Below the pieces are notes generated by a model. It was not told the origin of the DNA, made no database searches, and was given only the letters and a program-made list of their open reading frames with translations. Of a stretch of 64,000 bases of DNA, positions 52,371 through 62,114 are shown one piece after another (the first letter of the stretch is position 1; each line of letters opens with the position of its first letter). The position numbers were made by a program, and so were the translations under genes. The stretch covers positions 25,580,020-25,644,019 of the forward strand of contig CM020620.1 of assembly GCA_009829735.1 (NCBI GenBank). The letters are read 5' to 3'. The DNA is from Pyropia yezoensis. Lineage: Eukaryota > Rhodophyta > Bangiophyceae > Bangiales > Bangiaceae.

Positions 52371-53655
52371 ACTGGGTTGGTGAGTGGGGGCGGGGGGCGG
52401 AGGGCGGGGGAGGAGGGGGGGGGGGTGGGTGGGGGCTGCACTGGCGGCGGCGCGGCGCGGTTGACGAAGGGGGAAACCGGGGAGGGTCCGAGGTGATGTG
52501 GCGTAGGCCTGGACACTCTTCGTCCTGTTGGTTCCCATGACGGCGTTGCAGCAGTCTTCTAGGGAGGGAGGGGCCGGGCGAGCGGCCCCAGTTGGACCCG
52601 CCTGGGCTGTGGACCGGGTGGGTGGGGCCGGCGGCGGGAACCGCTCTCCCTCCCGCGGAAGCTCCCCACCCGTTGATGCCGGTTGTGGGGTGAAGGCGGG
52701 GGTCGGCCGCCGGGTGGGGTGCTCGCGCTGCCCGTGCGCATGTGCGTGGCGGGGGAAGTGTGTGTGCTGTAGGGCGGGTGTGCTTGTCTAGAACAGAGCT
52801 GGGTGGGCAGGCGGTGCAGGCGGCGCCGACCGGCGGGGACTGCTGGGTGGGCATCCGACGGTGTCCCCGCGCCTTTGTGTCCCGCGGTACCCCTGTGTAT
52901 CTCTCTCTTGTTGCCCATTTTGTTTGTCGACCCTTTTGTCCACCTGCATGTCTGGCGGGGTTCTAGCAGGGGCTGCGGGCGGGGGGGCGGGGTGTCTCTG
53001 GGGGTGGTGGGGGGGGAAGGGGCGTCCCCCCGTGGCCACGTGTTGTCCCGTGTATGTATTTCTCTGACGCGGGCACTGGCTGCGCGGCGCACTGCGGCGG
53101 GAGCTCTCCCGCCGTCGCGGTGGTAGCGGCTTCCAGAGGTCGTGGACAACCCAGCCCTGGCGAAGGTTGCAGCGAACATCGGTCTCCCCCGCCTTCCCCC
53201 CCCCCCCTCCATACCCCCACGCCTACAATGCAGATGGTTAACGGCGGCCTCGCTCTCACCGTCGCCAGACACCACATCGGCGCCCTCAATCAGGGGGTTA
53301 TTCGCCCCCACCACCGATACTGGTCCGCCAGGGCCGCCGCCTGCCGTCCTTGCACCCCACGCAGCCCGCCCAGGTGCCTTCAGGTGCCACGGGAGCTATG
53401 GTGCTCGCGTCGGGGTGGCCACAGCGGCGGTTGAGCCTCGGCGACCACCGAGGCCCCTCGCGTCACGTGGGCAGCGACAGTATTGGTCGGCGACGTCTGG
53501 CGCAGGTTGTACAGTACCCCTCCCCCCCAACACCGGCTTAAGTCAGACGGAGGGCGCCGGCAACCCCGCCCGTTGGTCATCCCCTATAGTCTTCCCCTAT
53601 GCCATCAGTCCACATTCCTCTCACCCCTTCCCTCGCCTCGCGGGGTCCCTCCCCA
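52371..53655. other. intergenic between Tim8 and phosphatase 3' ends
   Basis: Convergent 3' regions. GTACAGTA at 53509-53516. No gene seen. Confidence 0.5.
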
Positions 53656-55014
53656 TCACCTCTTTCCTCCCAGCAGCCGCTGGTACGAGTACACCCGCTC
53701 AAAGTCCTCGTCGTAGGCCACCACCGCCAAGTACTCGCGGGTCACCTCGAAAACGAAGAAGCCGTGGGCCTCAGCGCCCCACGCGGCGCGGGGTGGGTCC
53801 GCCCCCCCCCCCGTGTCGCCCCCAAGCGCCAGCACCCCACAGCACTGGAACCACATGCCCGCCTTGGCCTGCGTCGGCGGAGTGAGGGCGTCGAGCTTGG
53901 AGCCGCCCCCACTGATAAAGTGGTCCATCCCACCTTCGCCAGTGGCGGCGCCACGCACGGGGGAGGTGCCTCGAGTGGTGGGGGAGGTCGCCGCGGCGCC
54001 GTCCTTCCCCCTGCCGTCAGCAGCGCCGACTTCACCGCTGCCCACTGCGGCGGCGCCCGCGCCGCCGCCCTTTCCGTATGGTTGCAGGTGCTGGAGGGAG
54101 TGCTCGTGGCCCGAGATGTACATGATGACCTTGTCGCGGGCGGTAAGGAGGACGGGCTCAATGTAGGCCCGAATCTCGGGTACGCCCAGCGACGCGGACG
54201 TGCTCATCGTGTACATGTTGTGGTGGCCCACCACCACGATCGCGTCGGCCGTCGAGTTGGCAAAGACGCCACGGAGCCACTCCAGCTGCTCGCCAGGCTT
54301 TTGGCCATTGAGCTTGCGAGCGGCCTTGCCGTACGCGTCCCGCACAAAGGGTGTGGTGTCGATAAAGACCATCTGGATCACCCACGGCGCGGGCGCTTCG
54401 GGGCCGCCCTCCCCGCCGCCCAGCGTAAAGGACTGAGTGTAGTAGGGTGCCGGCAGCGTCCACCGGCGGCTGTGACCCGAGTAGTCGACCTGGGCGGCCA
54501 CACTCCCCAGGTGGTCGTGGTTGCCTAGGATTGCAAACCAGGCGGCGTGCACCAGGCTCCGCTGCGCGTAGACGTCCTCAAACGAGGAGCGCCACTGGGT
54601 GTCGGCCGTGCTGTCCACTCCCCCGTCGTAAAAGTTGTCCCCCGAAGACACCACAAAGCGCAAGTCGTGGGCGTTCGCGGCACGCGCCAGCGACTCCGCC
54701 ACGGCTTTTTGCTTGTGGCTACCGTCGCGGCCCCAGTCGCCAATGACAGCAAATGTCAGGGCCGCCGAGCTGGGCGTACTCCCCAGCAGCGACGGCGCCG
54801 ACGCGGGGGGATGGGGCCCCGGCCGGCCAGACGCGCCATAGCCGCCCGTGTGCCGCCGCTGCAGCGCAGACGATGCAAGCAGGGTGACCGATACGAAGGC
54901 CAGCACCGAAAAAGCCGCCACAACGTACGACTCTGCACGAGGGGAGCGTGCCCGACGGGGGGGGGGGGCGCCTGGGGGGGGGGGAGGCAATAAGGGGGCG
55001 ACCTCAGCGTCCAT
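53656..55014 (-). CDS. purple acid phosphatase (TRAP-like), type II membrane-anchored
   Basis: 452 residues from ATG 55014; upstream in-frame codons encode only a Leu/Pro repeat. A hydrophobic segment at about residues 30-52 (YVVAAFSVLAFVSVTLLA) makes a signal anchor. The five metal-binding blocks of purple acid phosphatases are visible in order: GDWG, GDNFYDGG, GNHDH, GHHNMYT and GHEHSLQH. These hold the Fe-Fe or Fe-Zn centre that cleaves phosphate monoesters. Overall layout fits the small, mammal-like (TRAP/ACP5) type with a Gly/Ala insert of about 55 residues after the last block. Likely works in the secretory path or at the cell surface, perhaps in phosphate scavenging. Upstream DNA carries repeated CTGGCGCC motifs and a TATA-like element. 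Confidence 0.9.
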   Translation of the reverse strand: MDAEVAPLLPPPPPGAPPPRRARSPRAESYVVAAFSVLAFVSVTLLASSALQRRHTGGYGASGRPGPHPPASAPSLLGSTPSSAALTFAVIGDWGRDGSHKQKAVAESLARAANAHDLRFVVSSGDNFYDGGVDSTADTQWRSSFEDVYAQRSLVHAAWFAILGNHDHLGSVAAQVDYSGHSRRWTLPAPYYTQSFTLGGGEGGPEAPAPWVIQMVFIDTTPFVRDAYGKAARKLNGQKPGEQLEWLRGVFANSTADAIVVVGHHNMYTMSTSASLGVPEIRAYIEPVLLTARDKVIMYISGHEHSLQHLQPYGKGGGAGAAAVGSGEVGAADGRGKDGAAATSPTTRGTSPVRGAATGEGGMDHFISGGGSKLDALTPPTQAKAGMWFQCCGVLALGGDTGGGADPPRAAWGAEAHGFFVFEVTREYLAVVAYDEDFERVYSYQRLLGGKR

Positions 55015-56369
55015 GACCAGAGGCCTCTCCGCGCCGGTGACGAGCGGTGGCGACGGCGGCGGCGGCGACGGCGGCAACGGCGGCAACAGCAGCAGCAACG
55101 GCAACGGCAGCGGCGGCAGCAGCAGCCGGAGCGGCGGTAGCAGCAGCGGCAGCAGCAGAGGCAGTAGTAGCGACAGCGGCAGCAGCTAGGTGCCAGGCGT
55201 GCACTTCAACTGGCGCCGGCAAGCTACGACGGACCTCGCGTTGGCGTCCAAGCGAACGAGCGGTTGCGTGCCGAGGATGGCGGCCGATATAAATATGTAC
55301 ATGAAAGGCCCAGCAGACGGCCAGTGGGAGCTCGGTGACAACCGCGGCGGCGTGTCGCGGGAGGCGGGGCGGTGGAAGGAGGGGAGAGCGGTGAAGGCGG
55401 GCGAGCCCCAGAGAGGAACCCCGCCGCTGGGGATGCAGCGGGAGGGTGCAAAAAGTGTGCGTTGTCGGAGGAGACCAATGAATCTTTCGAGTGCCCTCAA
55501 GATTCGGTACAGGGCCGTGCAATCGGCGATTGGACTTGCAAAGCGGAGGCCACGTGGTCAATTCGAAACGTGACTGGCGCCAGCATGGAAGGTACTCGGT
55601 GGTCGGGCCGACGCCATCGCCGGTCCGCGCAGCGCACATGAGGGCTGCGACCCCGCCATTGACTGGCGCCGGCACCCCCCCCCCCCCCCCCCCCCCCCTC
55701 CCGCCATTGGCTGGCGCCGGCATCCCCCTCCCAGCACACCTCACAACAGAGGGGAAAAATGAGCCAGCCAGACCATGGTGACCCACGCCAGGTTGGACCT
55801 ATCTCCTGGCCTCAGCTCTGTCCCTACAGCGACGTCGCTGAGGGTACGTGGGCGTCGACGGCACTGTCGCGACAGTGCCGTCGACGCCCACGTACCCTCG
55901 TTGGTGGGAGAATTACGCATGTGCAGTCATGCCGGCATGTGCTTTGCAGTACCATCGTAGGCCAACAGAAGGGTGGGCCGCGTTGAAGCCCCTCAACAGG
56001 CTAGCCAGAGGCTAGCAACAGGCGGCTATGTGGGATGAGTCCGAGTGGACTACAAGAACGATGGATATATATATACACGTAACTCCAAAAAACGGCCCAC
56101 CGCACGGAAGCCGTGTATCCCTTCCCATACGCAATGCACCCCTCAGTTCGTGACGAGCCCAACAGACCCGTCCCACGTTCGACACAACAAAACCGCCGTC
56201 ACTGTGGCTCCCACAGTGGACAACCTCAAAAAAAAAGAAAAAAAGAAACAAAACCCCAGCCGACACTCCTCCCTCGGATACGGAACACAACACAACTCCA
56301 ACCGAGACCAGCGCATCGCCCCTCCACACCGCCCCCTGCTAAAAGTACACTGTGGTATCCCCATGACCA
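55015..56369. promoter_or_regulatory. region upstream of the phosphatase gene; holds motif cluster and 60-bp palindrome
   Basis: A TATA-like element (minus strand TATTTATATC) lies near 55285-55294. CTGGCGCCGGCA occurs at 55210, 55663 and 55710, with a variant at 55574. A 23-C run is at 55675-55697 and a perfect palindrome at 55840-55899. The last ~330 bp form the 3' flank of the thioredoxin gene. Confidence 0.55.
55840..55899. repeat. perfect 60-bp palindrome
   Basis: Two 30-bp arms, 55840-55869 and 55870-55899, are exact reverse complements with no spacer; the centre reads CACTGTCGCGACAGTG. The symmetry stops on both sides (T at 55839, G at 55900). Confidence 0.97.
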
Positions 56370-57011
56370 TTATCCCATCACCTCATCTAGCTGGTTCAGC
56401 TTGTTCACCAGCCGCCCGACGCTGCGGGGCCCGACGACGAAGTCCTCCACCTTGCCCCGCCCCCCATCGTAGAAGTGAAAGGCAGGCATGGCACGCACCC
56501 CAAGCCGGACGGCCAGCTCCCGCACGGCCACGCAGTCCACGCTGTAGAAGTCCAACCCCCGGCTGCCGCTGCCCGGCTGCGCCCCGTCGCCCGCCGACCC
56601 CGACCGGGCAGCTGCCTCCTTGGCCACCCGTGGCCGCACGGCGCCACAGGCACGGCAGTAAGGGGCGTAAAAAAACACGACCGCCACCCGTCCACCGGCC
56701 GCCGACGCGGCCATAGCCGACAAAAAGTCCGCCACAGACCCAATGGGCACCACTACCCCGCCGCCCCCGCCGCCGCTGCCATCGCTGGCATCCGAATCGG
56801 GGTGCGGGAGGGGGGTGGGCGGGCGCAGCGGCGGTGGAGGGGGCGGTGGGAGCGTCGTCAGGGACATGCACGGCGCTTGCACGCGGCGGGTACCGCTAGG
56901 CACAGGGCAATGAGGGATCGGCAAAGACCGCCGCGATAATGTGGCCACAGAGACACGGCCGACAGGGGGGGCAACAACTGGGACAAACGCCATTGCCGCG
57001 GGCGGAGCCAT
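56370..57011 (-). CDS. atypical thioredoxin, ACHT-like, with CRAC active site
   Basis: 213 residues from ATG 57011; another ATG six codons later would leave a similar product. Residues 1-55 are Ala/Val/Arg/Ser-rich, as in a plastid transit peptide. The thioredoxin fold starts around residue 88. The active site is APYCRACGAV in place of WCGPC, and the cis-proline motif MPAFHFYDGG is followed by a C-terminal helix like that of plant ACHT (atypical Cys-His rich) thioredoxins. Those relay oxidizing equivalents in the chloroplast. A Gly/Pro-rich stretch precedes the fold, and one Gly/Ser-rich insert lies after the active-site helix. It is divergent from the ferredoxin gene with 893 bp between the start codons. 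Confidence 0.82.
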   Translation of the reverse strand: MAPPAAMAFVPVVAPPVGRVSVATLSRRSLPIPHCPVPSGTRRVQAPCMSLTTLPPPPPPPLRPPTPLPHPDSDASDGSGGGGGGVVVPIGSVADFLSAMAASAAGGRVAVVFFYAPYCRACGAVRPRVAKEAAARSGSAGDGAQPGSGSRGLDFYSVDCVAVRELAVRLGVRAMPAFHFYDGGRGKVEDFVVGPRSVGRLVNKLNQLDEVMG

Positions 57012-57904
57012 GGTAACAAGCGCCCAACAAAACAACCGCCAAGGGGGGTTCGATGCCGTCACGGACGTGCAGGTGCTGTGACAAAAAACAGCCAGAAGCA
57101 GCCTGGTCCGTAGTCCAAAAGCTCGCGTTGTACACCCCAACAGAGGAGCACCAGGTCCGGTCCCTACACCATGCGCTACCAGGGAGTGGGGAGGCAATCA
57201 GAGCAAAAGTGGTGGGAAGGGGAGCGTACAGGGGGGTGGTCTGGGGTAAGGAGAGCACAGCACTCCAAGAAACGGCTCACATGGACCACCGGTGCGGGAA
57301 GAAAAGGAGGGCTCAGCAGGAGCCGGGATGGCAGTCCAGCAAGTGCTAGCAGCCGCCACCACCACCGGTGGTGGAAGATGGCAGGCGCCGGTAGGACGTG
57401 GCGAAAACACGCCAGCACCGACAGAGGCGCGGCAGCGAGGCAATGGGCCCCGGGTGGAACCTCGGGTGTGGCGGAGAGCACACCGTCCACGGCGGCACGG
57501 CGCGTGACCGTGGCAGTGCAGAAGGCATCTGGGGCTTGCCCCCCGCCGAGACGCCTCCCCCGAGACCGAGACCGAGGCCCCGTTTCGGCAACTCACAGAC
57601 AAGAAACACCTGCTGTAATGCAAGTGAGTGATGGCGGGTCTGGTCGAGCTCCGTCCAGTGCTTCTACCGAGATACTTGAGTACTGTACTTTCATGCCCGT
57701 TCTCTGTTGGTCATCCCCCACTGACACACCGGTACAACTACATAACAAGTCTTCACCTTCCGAATCCATTGCTATGTAGTTTGAGCTGCTTCGCCTTCCG
57801 GCTCCACGGTCGAGCAGACCTGAGCAGGCAAGACGTGACGACCACGTCGACGCGGGCGTCTACACCATCGCCTCGGGCCCCTTAACGCGCTGCTGCTGCA
57901 TACC
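57012..57904. promoter_or_regulatory. divergent region between thioredoxin and ferredoxin genes
   Basis: No gene seen. TACTGTAC at 57681-57688, some 220 bp before the ferredoxin ATG. Confidence 0.45.
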
Positions 57905-58605
57905 ATGGTCGGCTTTGCGCTGCTCCGAGGGGCATCCCGTCAACCATACGCCCGTTCCTTGCGGTCTCCCCTTTTTGGCCCTTGCGCGCCTCATGTCGCT
58001 GGCAGCTGGCGGCAAGCGGGCGGTGGGCCCGCCGCAGCGAGCGCCTCCGCCCAGGCCGCCCCCCTCCCCGGTCTGACAGGTCGCGGCGCTGGAGGAACGC
58101 GCGATGCCCAGGGCCTCATCTCCCCCCTGCGGCTGCGCTGTTGTGGCGGCGCCGCACGCCACCCGTCGGCGGTTGGGCAGTCGGCGTCGATGACCCCTCC
58201 CCTTGGCGGCGCCCGCGGCCACACGTCTGCCCCCCCCCCCCCGGCACGCCCACCGTCTCCCTCACGATTGTCGAGCGCGACGGAACCCGCCGGTGCTTGG
58301 ACGTCCCTGTCGGCACGTCAGTCCTGTCGGTCGCTCACAGCAACGACATTGATCTGGAGGGCGCGTGCGAGGGCAGCCTCGCGTGCTCCACCTGCCACGT
58401 GTACGTGGACGACGAGACTTTTTCTGGCCTCCCCGAGGCGTGCGATGACGAGCTGGACATGCTGGACCTGGCGTTTGGGCTGCGGGAGAACAGCCGCCTC
58501 GGTTGCCAGGTGCTTTGTGAGGAGGCGACGGATGGGATGGTCGTGACACTGCCTGCCGCAACTCGCAATATGGCGGTAGATGGGTATGTACCCAAGCCGC
58601 ACTGA
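57905..58605 (+). CDS. mitochondrial [2Fe-2S] ferredoxin, adrenodoxin type, frame break in a poly-C run
   Basis: Electron carrier for mitochondrial iron-sulphur cluster assembly or related hydroxylations. The fold covers the C-terminal ~120 residues: VSLTIVERDG, then CEGSLACSTCHVYVDD (C-x5-C-x2-C), DMLDLAFGLRENSRLGCQ with the fourth cysteine, and a PAATRNM end, all typical of adrenodoxin/Yah1. The best start is ATG 57905, whose first 35 residues (MVGFALLRGASRQPYARSLR) are an excellent mitochondrial presequence, but that frame leads into the ferredoxin only if the frame changes in the 13-C run at 58230-58242. The ferredoxin frame itself opens at 57982 with a poor N terminus. A miscounted homopolymer is the likely reason. 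Confidence 0.87.
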
Positions 58606-59216
58606 GCTGTCACTATTGAGCAGGAGGAGGGGGGAAGGCTGGCGACGGCAAGGGGGGGTCAGGGGTGGCGTGTACTGGGGGAGAGACCCGCCGGCTATAT
58701 TTGGGAGCTTGGCAGCTGAGGTTGTCCGCGGCGTACCAGGGTGTCCCGCCCTGCGCGGTGCTGCACTGGGACCGACGTAGCCTACTCTATGCGCTACACC
58801 CGAGTCGGGTGGCCTGCGGTTTATCCCGCTGCCGCTCCCTGCTGTGGGGAATGTCGCACGGGGTGCGCCATGCGACAAGGCCCAGCGCACTATTTTCCAT
58901 TGCACCTAGTGCGGCGACCATTGTGTCATGGCGCGCAGCCGCACGTCGCACGAGGAGTGGCGTCCCTATCCACTAGCGTGAAGGCTGCGACGAGCCGTAC
59001 GCCGCTTACCTCAACGTTGGTGACCTGCGTCCGTTGTGCATTCCTGCGTCTGCCCCATTGACTCTAGCTCGGAAACGGGAGAGAAAGGGCTACGAAAAAT
59101 ACATCTAGGGGACGTAACTCTGCACGGCGGAAAAAAGGAGTCCCGCGAGTGTCCCCCAGACCCGCACGGGCCACACCCCTTCGAGGCAACCACCCATGGT
59201 GTACTCTCGCGTAAGA
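58606..59216. other. intergenic between ferredoxin and SLC4 gene 3' ends
   Basis: Convergent 3' flanks. Nothing else seen. Confidence 0.5.
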
Positions 59217-61307
59217 TTACGCTGACGATGGCACGGGCGGTGGAGCCGGCGCATCGTCCTCGTCCACGCCCAGCTCCCCGTCGAGTACGTCGAGGGCACG
59301 CTCGGAGAACAGCCGCCGCGCCAACAGCGACCGGATGGCCAGTAGGGACGCAATCACCGACGGGAAGAAAAGGCTGGTTTTGGGGTTAACCTTGAGCGCC
59401 CACAGCGCCGCCAGGCATACCAGCTGCAGCGCCGTGAAGCCGTGCACCTCCCGCGGTGATACTTTCTTGATAGGGCTGCTCGGTGGCGCCATGTCGGGGT
59501 CGAGGAAGAGGAGCTTGACGCGCTGGAGGAATTGATTGCCCGTCATCATATTGCGGCCCAGAAAGAGAAAGAGCCCGCAGATCACTGCCAGAGGGATACG
59601 CCGGAGGAGGGGGAGGAAGAAGAGCGACGCGCCAATGAGGGCGTGGATTGCAAAGCCCGTCATGCGGGACTCGACGACCGACTTAATCTGGATGCGCTCA
59701 GGAGTCACTTCAGTGGGTGCCGGCGCCGGGGTCGGCGCGTCGGATGGTGTCGCTTCAGACGTAGCCGCCGCGGCCGCGAGGGTAGGTGCAGGGACGCTGC
59801 CGCCTACGACTTCGGTGGTAGCTAGTGCCCGTACGTGGTTGAGCGACTGCACCGTTGCGGCGCACATCCACGGAAGCCCAAGAAGAGACGTCACGAGCGT
59901 GCATGCCGCCAGCACGAGAAGGTCCAGGTGGTACCCAGGCCCCTTCTTCAGTTTGTGCGCTGGAGAGTTGGTACACCGCACGCTAATGTTTTGGTCGAGG
60001 AAGAAGAGCATGGTCAGCAGCAGCGCCGGCAGTACGGCACCCACCTTAACCGCCATAGGTACCCCCGCTAGGGGCACCAGCCAAGCCCGCCCGCCCGCAA
60101 GCGTCATCTTGGCCGGAATGTCCAGCGTCTCAAGGCATGCCGTGCGGATAGCAGGCACTACCGCCGCGAGCGCCGACATGACGAAAATGGAGAGACACGG
60201 CCCAAAGTCCGCCAACAGTGTCCGCACCCGCTTACGGAGGTACTTGCCCGACCGGAGGCCAGACAAGGTGCGAGCCATTGTGAAGGTGCCCAACGCGAGG
60301 GCGAGCGAGAAGAAGGGACGCGTCTTGTCCACCCCGGCCAAGGAGAAGTTCCCGGCCAGCGAACGGGAAGCCTCAAACACAAAGTTGCATGCAATGAGGC
60401 TGTTAAACACCTCGTCAGTGAAGCGCGTGCAATACTTGATCAGGTCCGACGCATTGATCAGTGCGAGAAAGGCCAAGATGGCGGCGGTCCACAGGCCCAC
60501 CCACGCGTAGGTGGCAAGGAAGGGGATGCCCGCCCGTACGCAAAAGCCATAGAGCGCCGAAGTGAAAGCCAGCGTGAGCCCCGTCGGGCCGATAATGACC
60601 AGCGGTTGCCCTGAAAGGGCCGCGTAGGCCACCCCGCAGCCCGAAGCCGACACAAGAAACTCAACGACGCCCATGGTGCCATGGGTGAGAACCGAAGTCA
60701 GCCCCCCAAACGCTACCACCGGCGCCAGACACGCAAAGTACAAGAACGCAGTTGCCGGCAAGGCCTTGAGCTGAAACCCGTCCACCCAGTCCGACGCATA
60801 CAGAGGTGCCCGCCGTCGCACGTCGCCGAGGAGGCCGCGCCCCCAGTAGCGAGGCGCAAAGCGGCTGCCCGTCGACGGGCCGAGGCCACCCTCGTCTTCG
60901 AGCAGCGGGTCACTCACCGTCGCCGCCGCCGTCCCACCCGCCCCTGGTGTTGGTGGGGAGGAGGGGGAGGCCGACATGGACGTCGGCACCGTGGCGCCCG
61001 CATCTCGCCCGTAGCGGCGGCGGGGGGCGGCCGCCAACGGCGCGAGCGCCCGCCGCGCTGCCTTCGGCAGCCTCGGGGGGGCGGAAACCCAGCGGCCCGG
61101 CCGGGTGGTGGCCAGCAGAGGGGGCGTCGCGGCCGCCCGTCGCGCCACCACGCCCGCATCGGGCGCCACCACCCACGCCATGGGGTGGGAGCACCCCGCC
61201 GCTGTCGCCGCTGCCGGCAATGTCGCAGCCGCCCCCGCCGCCGCCAACGCCGCCGCCCTTGGCACCGGCGCCCCGGCCTCGACGCGATCGCCACCCACAC
61301 GCGCCAT
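59217..61307 (-). CDS. SLC4-family anion (bicarbonate/borate) transporter
   Basis: 696 residues from ATG 61307. The core from about residue 160 has the family hallmarks: DWVDGFQLKALPATAFLYFA, then FGGL, the GPTGLTLAF loop, the FFLDQNISVRCTNSP loop with KLKKGPGYHLDLL, LGLPWMCAATVQSLNHV, and later TGFAIHALIGASLFF and IPLAVICGLFLFLGR. At least ten hydrophobic segments are seen. The first ~150 residues are Ala/Arg/Pro-rich without acidic residues, like a plastid or other transit leader. Family members move bicarbonate, borate or chloride; plant members are borate exporters and algal members are often linked to inorganic carbon uptake. Direction and location cannot be told from sequence. A Pro/Ala/Thr-rich insert (about residues 500-540) sits in a loop. 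Confidence 0.9.
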   Translation of the reverse strand: MARVGGDRVEAGAPVPRAAALAAAGAAATLPAAATAAGCSHPMAWVVAPDAGVVARRAAATPPLLATTRPGRWVSAPPRLPKAARRALAPLAAAPRRRYGRDAGATVPTSMSASPSSPPTPGAGGTAAATVSDPLLEDEGGLGPSTGSRFAPRYWGRGLLGDVRRRAPLYASDWVDGFQLKALPATAFLYFACLAPVVAFGGLTSVLTHGTMGVVEFLVSASGCGVAYAALSGQPLVIIGPTGLTLAFTSALYGFCVRAGIPFLATYAWVGLWTAAILAFLALINASDLIKYCTRFTDEVFNSLIACNFVFEASRSLAGNFSLAGVDKTRPFFSLALALGTFTMARTLSGLRSGKYLRKRVRTLLADFGPCLSIFVMSALAAVVPAIRTACLETLDIPAKMTLAGGRAWLVPLAGVPMAVKVGAVLPALLLTMLFFLDQNISVRCTNSPAHKLKKGPGYHLDLLVLAACTLVTSLLGLPWMCAATVQSLNHVRALATTEVVGGSVPAPTLAAAAATSEATPSDAPTPAPAPTEVTPERIQIKSVVESRMTGFAIHALIGASLFFLPLLRRIPLAVICGLFLFLGRNMMTGNQFLQRVKLLFLDPDMAPPSSPIKKVSPREVHGFTALQLVCLAALWALKVNPKTSLFFPSVIASLLAIRSLLARRLFSERALDVLDGELGVDEDDAPAPPPVPSSA

Positions 61308-62114
61308 GCCAGGCCCGCCGGTCAGGGGCACGCACGAGTGGAAGCAGGTCACACAGGGGACCGCAACGGGGGGGGAAGAAGCGGTGTCGGGAAGGGGGAG
61401 GTGAAGGGGGGGGCGTGTCGCAGGGGGTAGCAAAAAGCAAGGGCAGGGTGAACACAGGCGAGAGGGCCGAAAGCGGTGCGGGGGAGGGGGGGAGGGGGAG
61501 AGGGAACGGGAAGGCTCACACCGAGCCTTCTCGAGCGCCTTCGCGCGCCCGAGCGGTTGGCGGCGGTCGGCGGGTAGCCGCAAATGTGAGTGGCGGTGGC
61601 GGATTGGGTGTGGCGGCGTCCCGGCAGGGCGCGCCGATCACGAGAGCACCCGGCTACCTCGCGTACAGACGGATGGAGCACCACCCCGCAGTCGTGGGGG
61701 AAGCGGGATCTGGATGGGCGAAACACCACCGGACCGCAGAGGCCGAGGGAAAGAGGGAGGGGACAGGCGATAGCGGTGCCGCAGTCTGATGCAAACGAGG
61801 CACCGCCGCGGCGGTGCTTGTCACTTTTTGCCCACGTCTTCTCCCCGTCCTGGTTGGCGGCGATGGGTCTGCGGCTGCTCGGCCGTGGTGGCCAATGCGG
61901 CTGGCCGTGGAGGCTGACCTCAGTGCCCCGCGAATGCAACCGGCAGGTGTGGCGCGAGGCGGGTGGGAGCGGCTCTATTAGGTAGGCAAGTACCCTACTG
62001 ACAAACTCCTCTCAGCAAGTAGTCTAGAAGAATTACTTACCTTTTTTTTCTTTCCTCCAAACTTTCAAAACACATCGTATGCGGCCGCACCAGGCGCGCC
62101 GCCCCTCACGTCGC
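61308..62114. other. intergenic between SLC4 promoter and SDR 3' end
   Basis: No gene seen. Ends with an AT-rich patch at 61975-62080. Confidence 0.5.
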
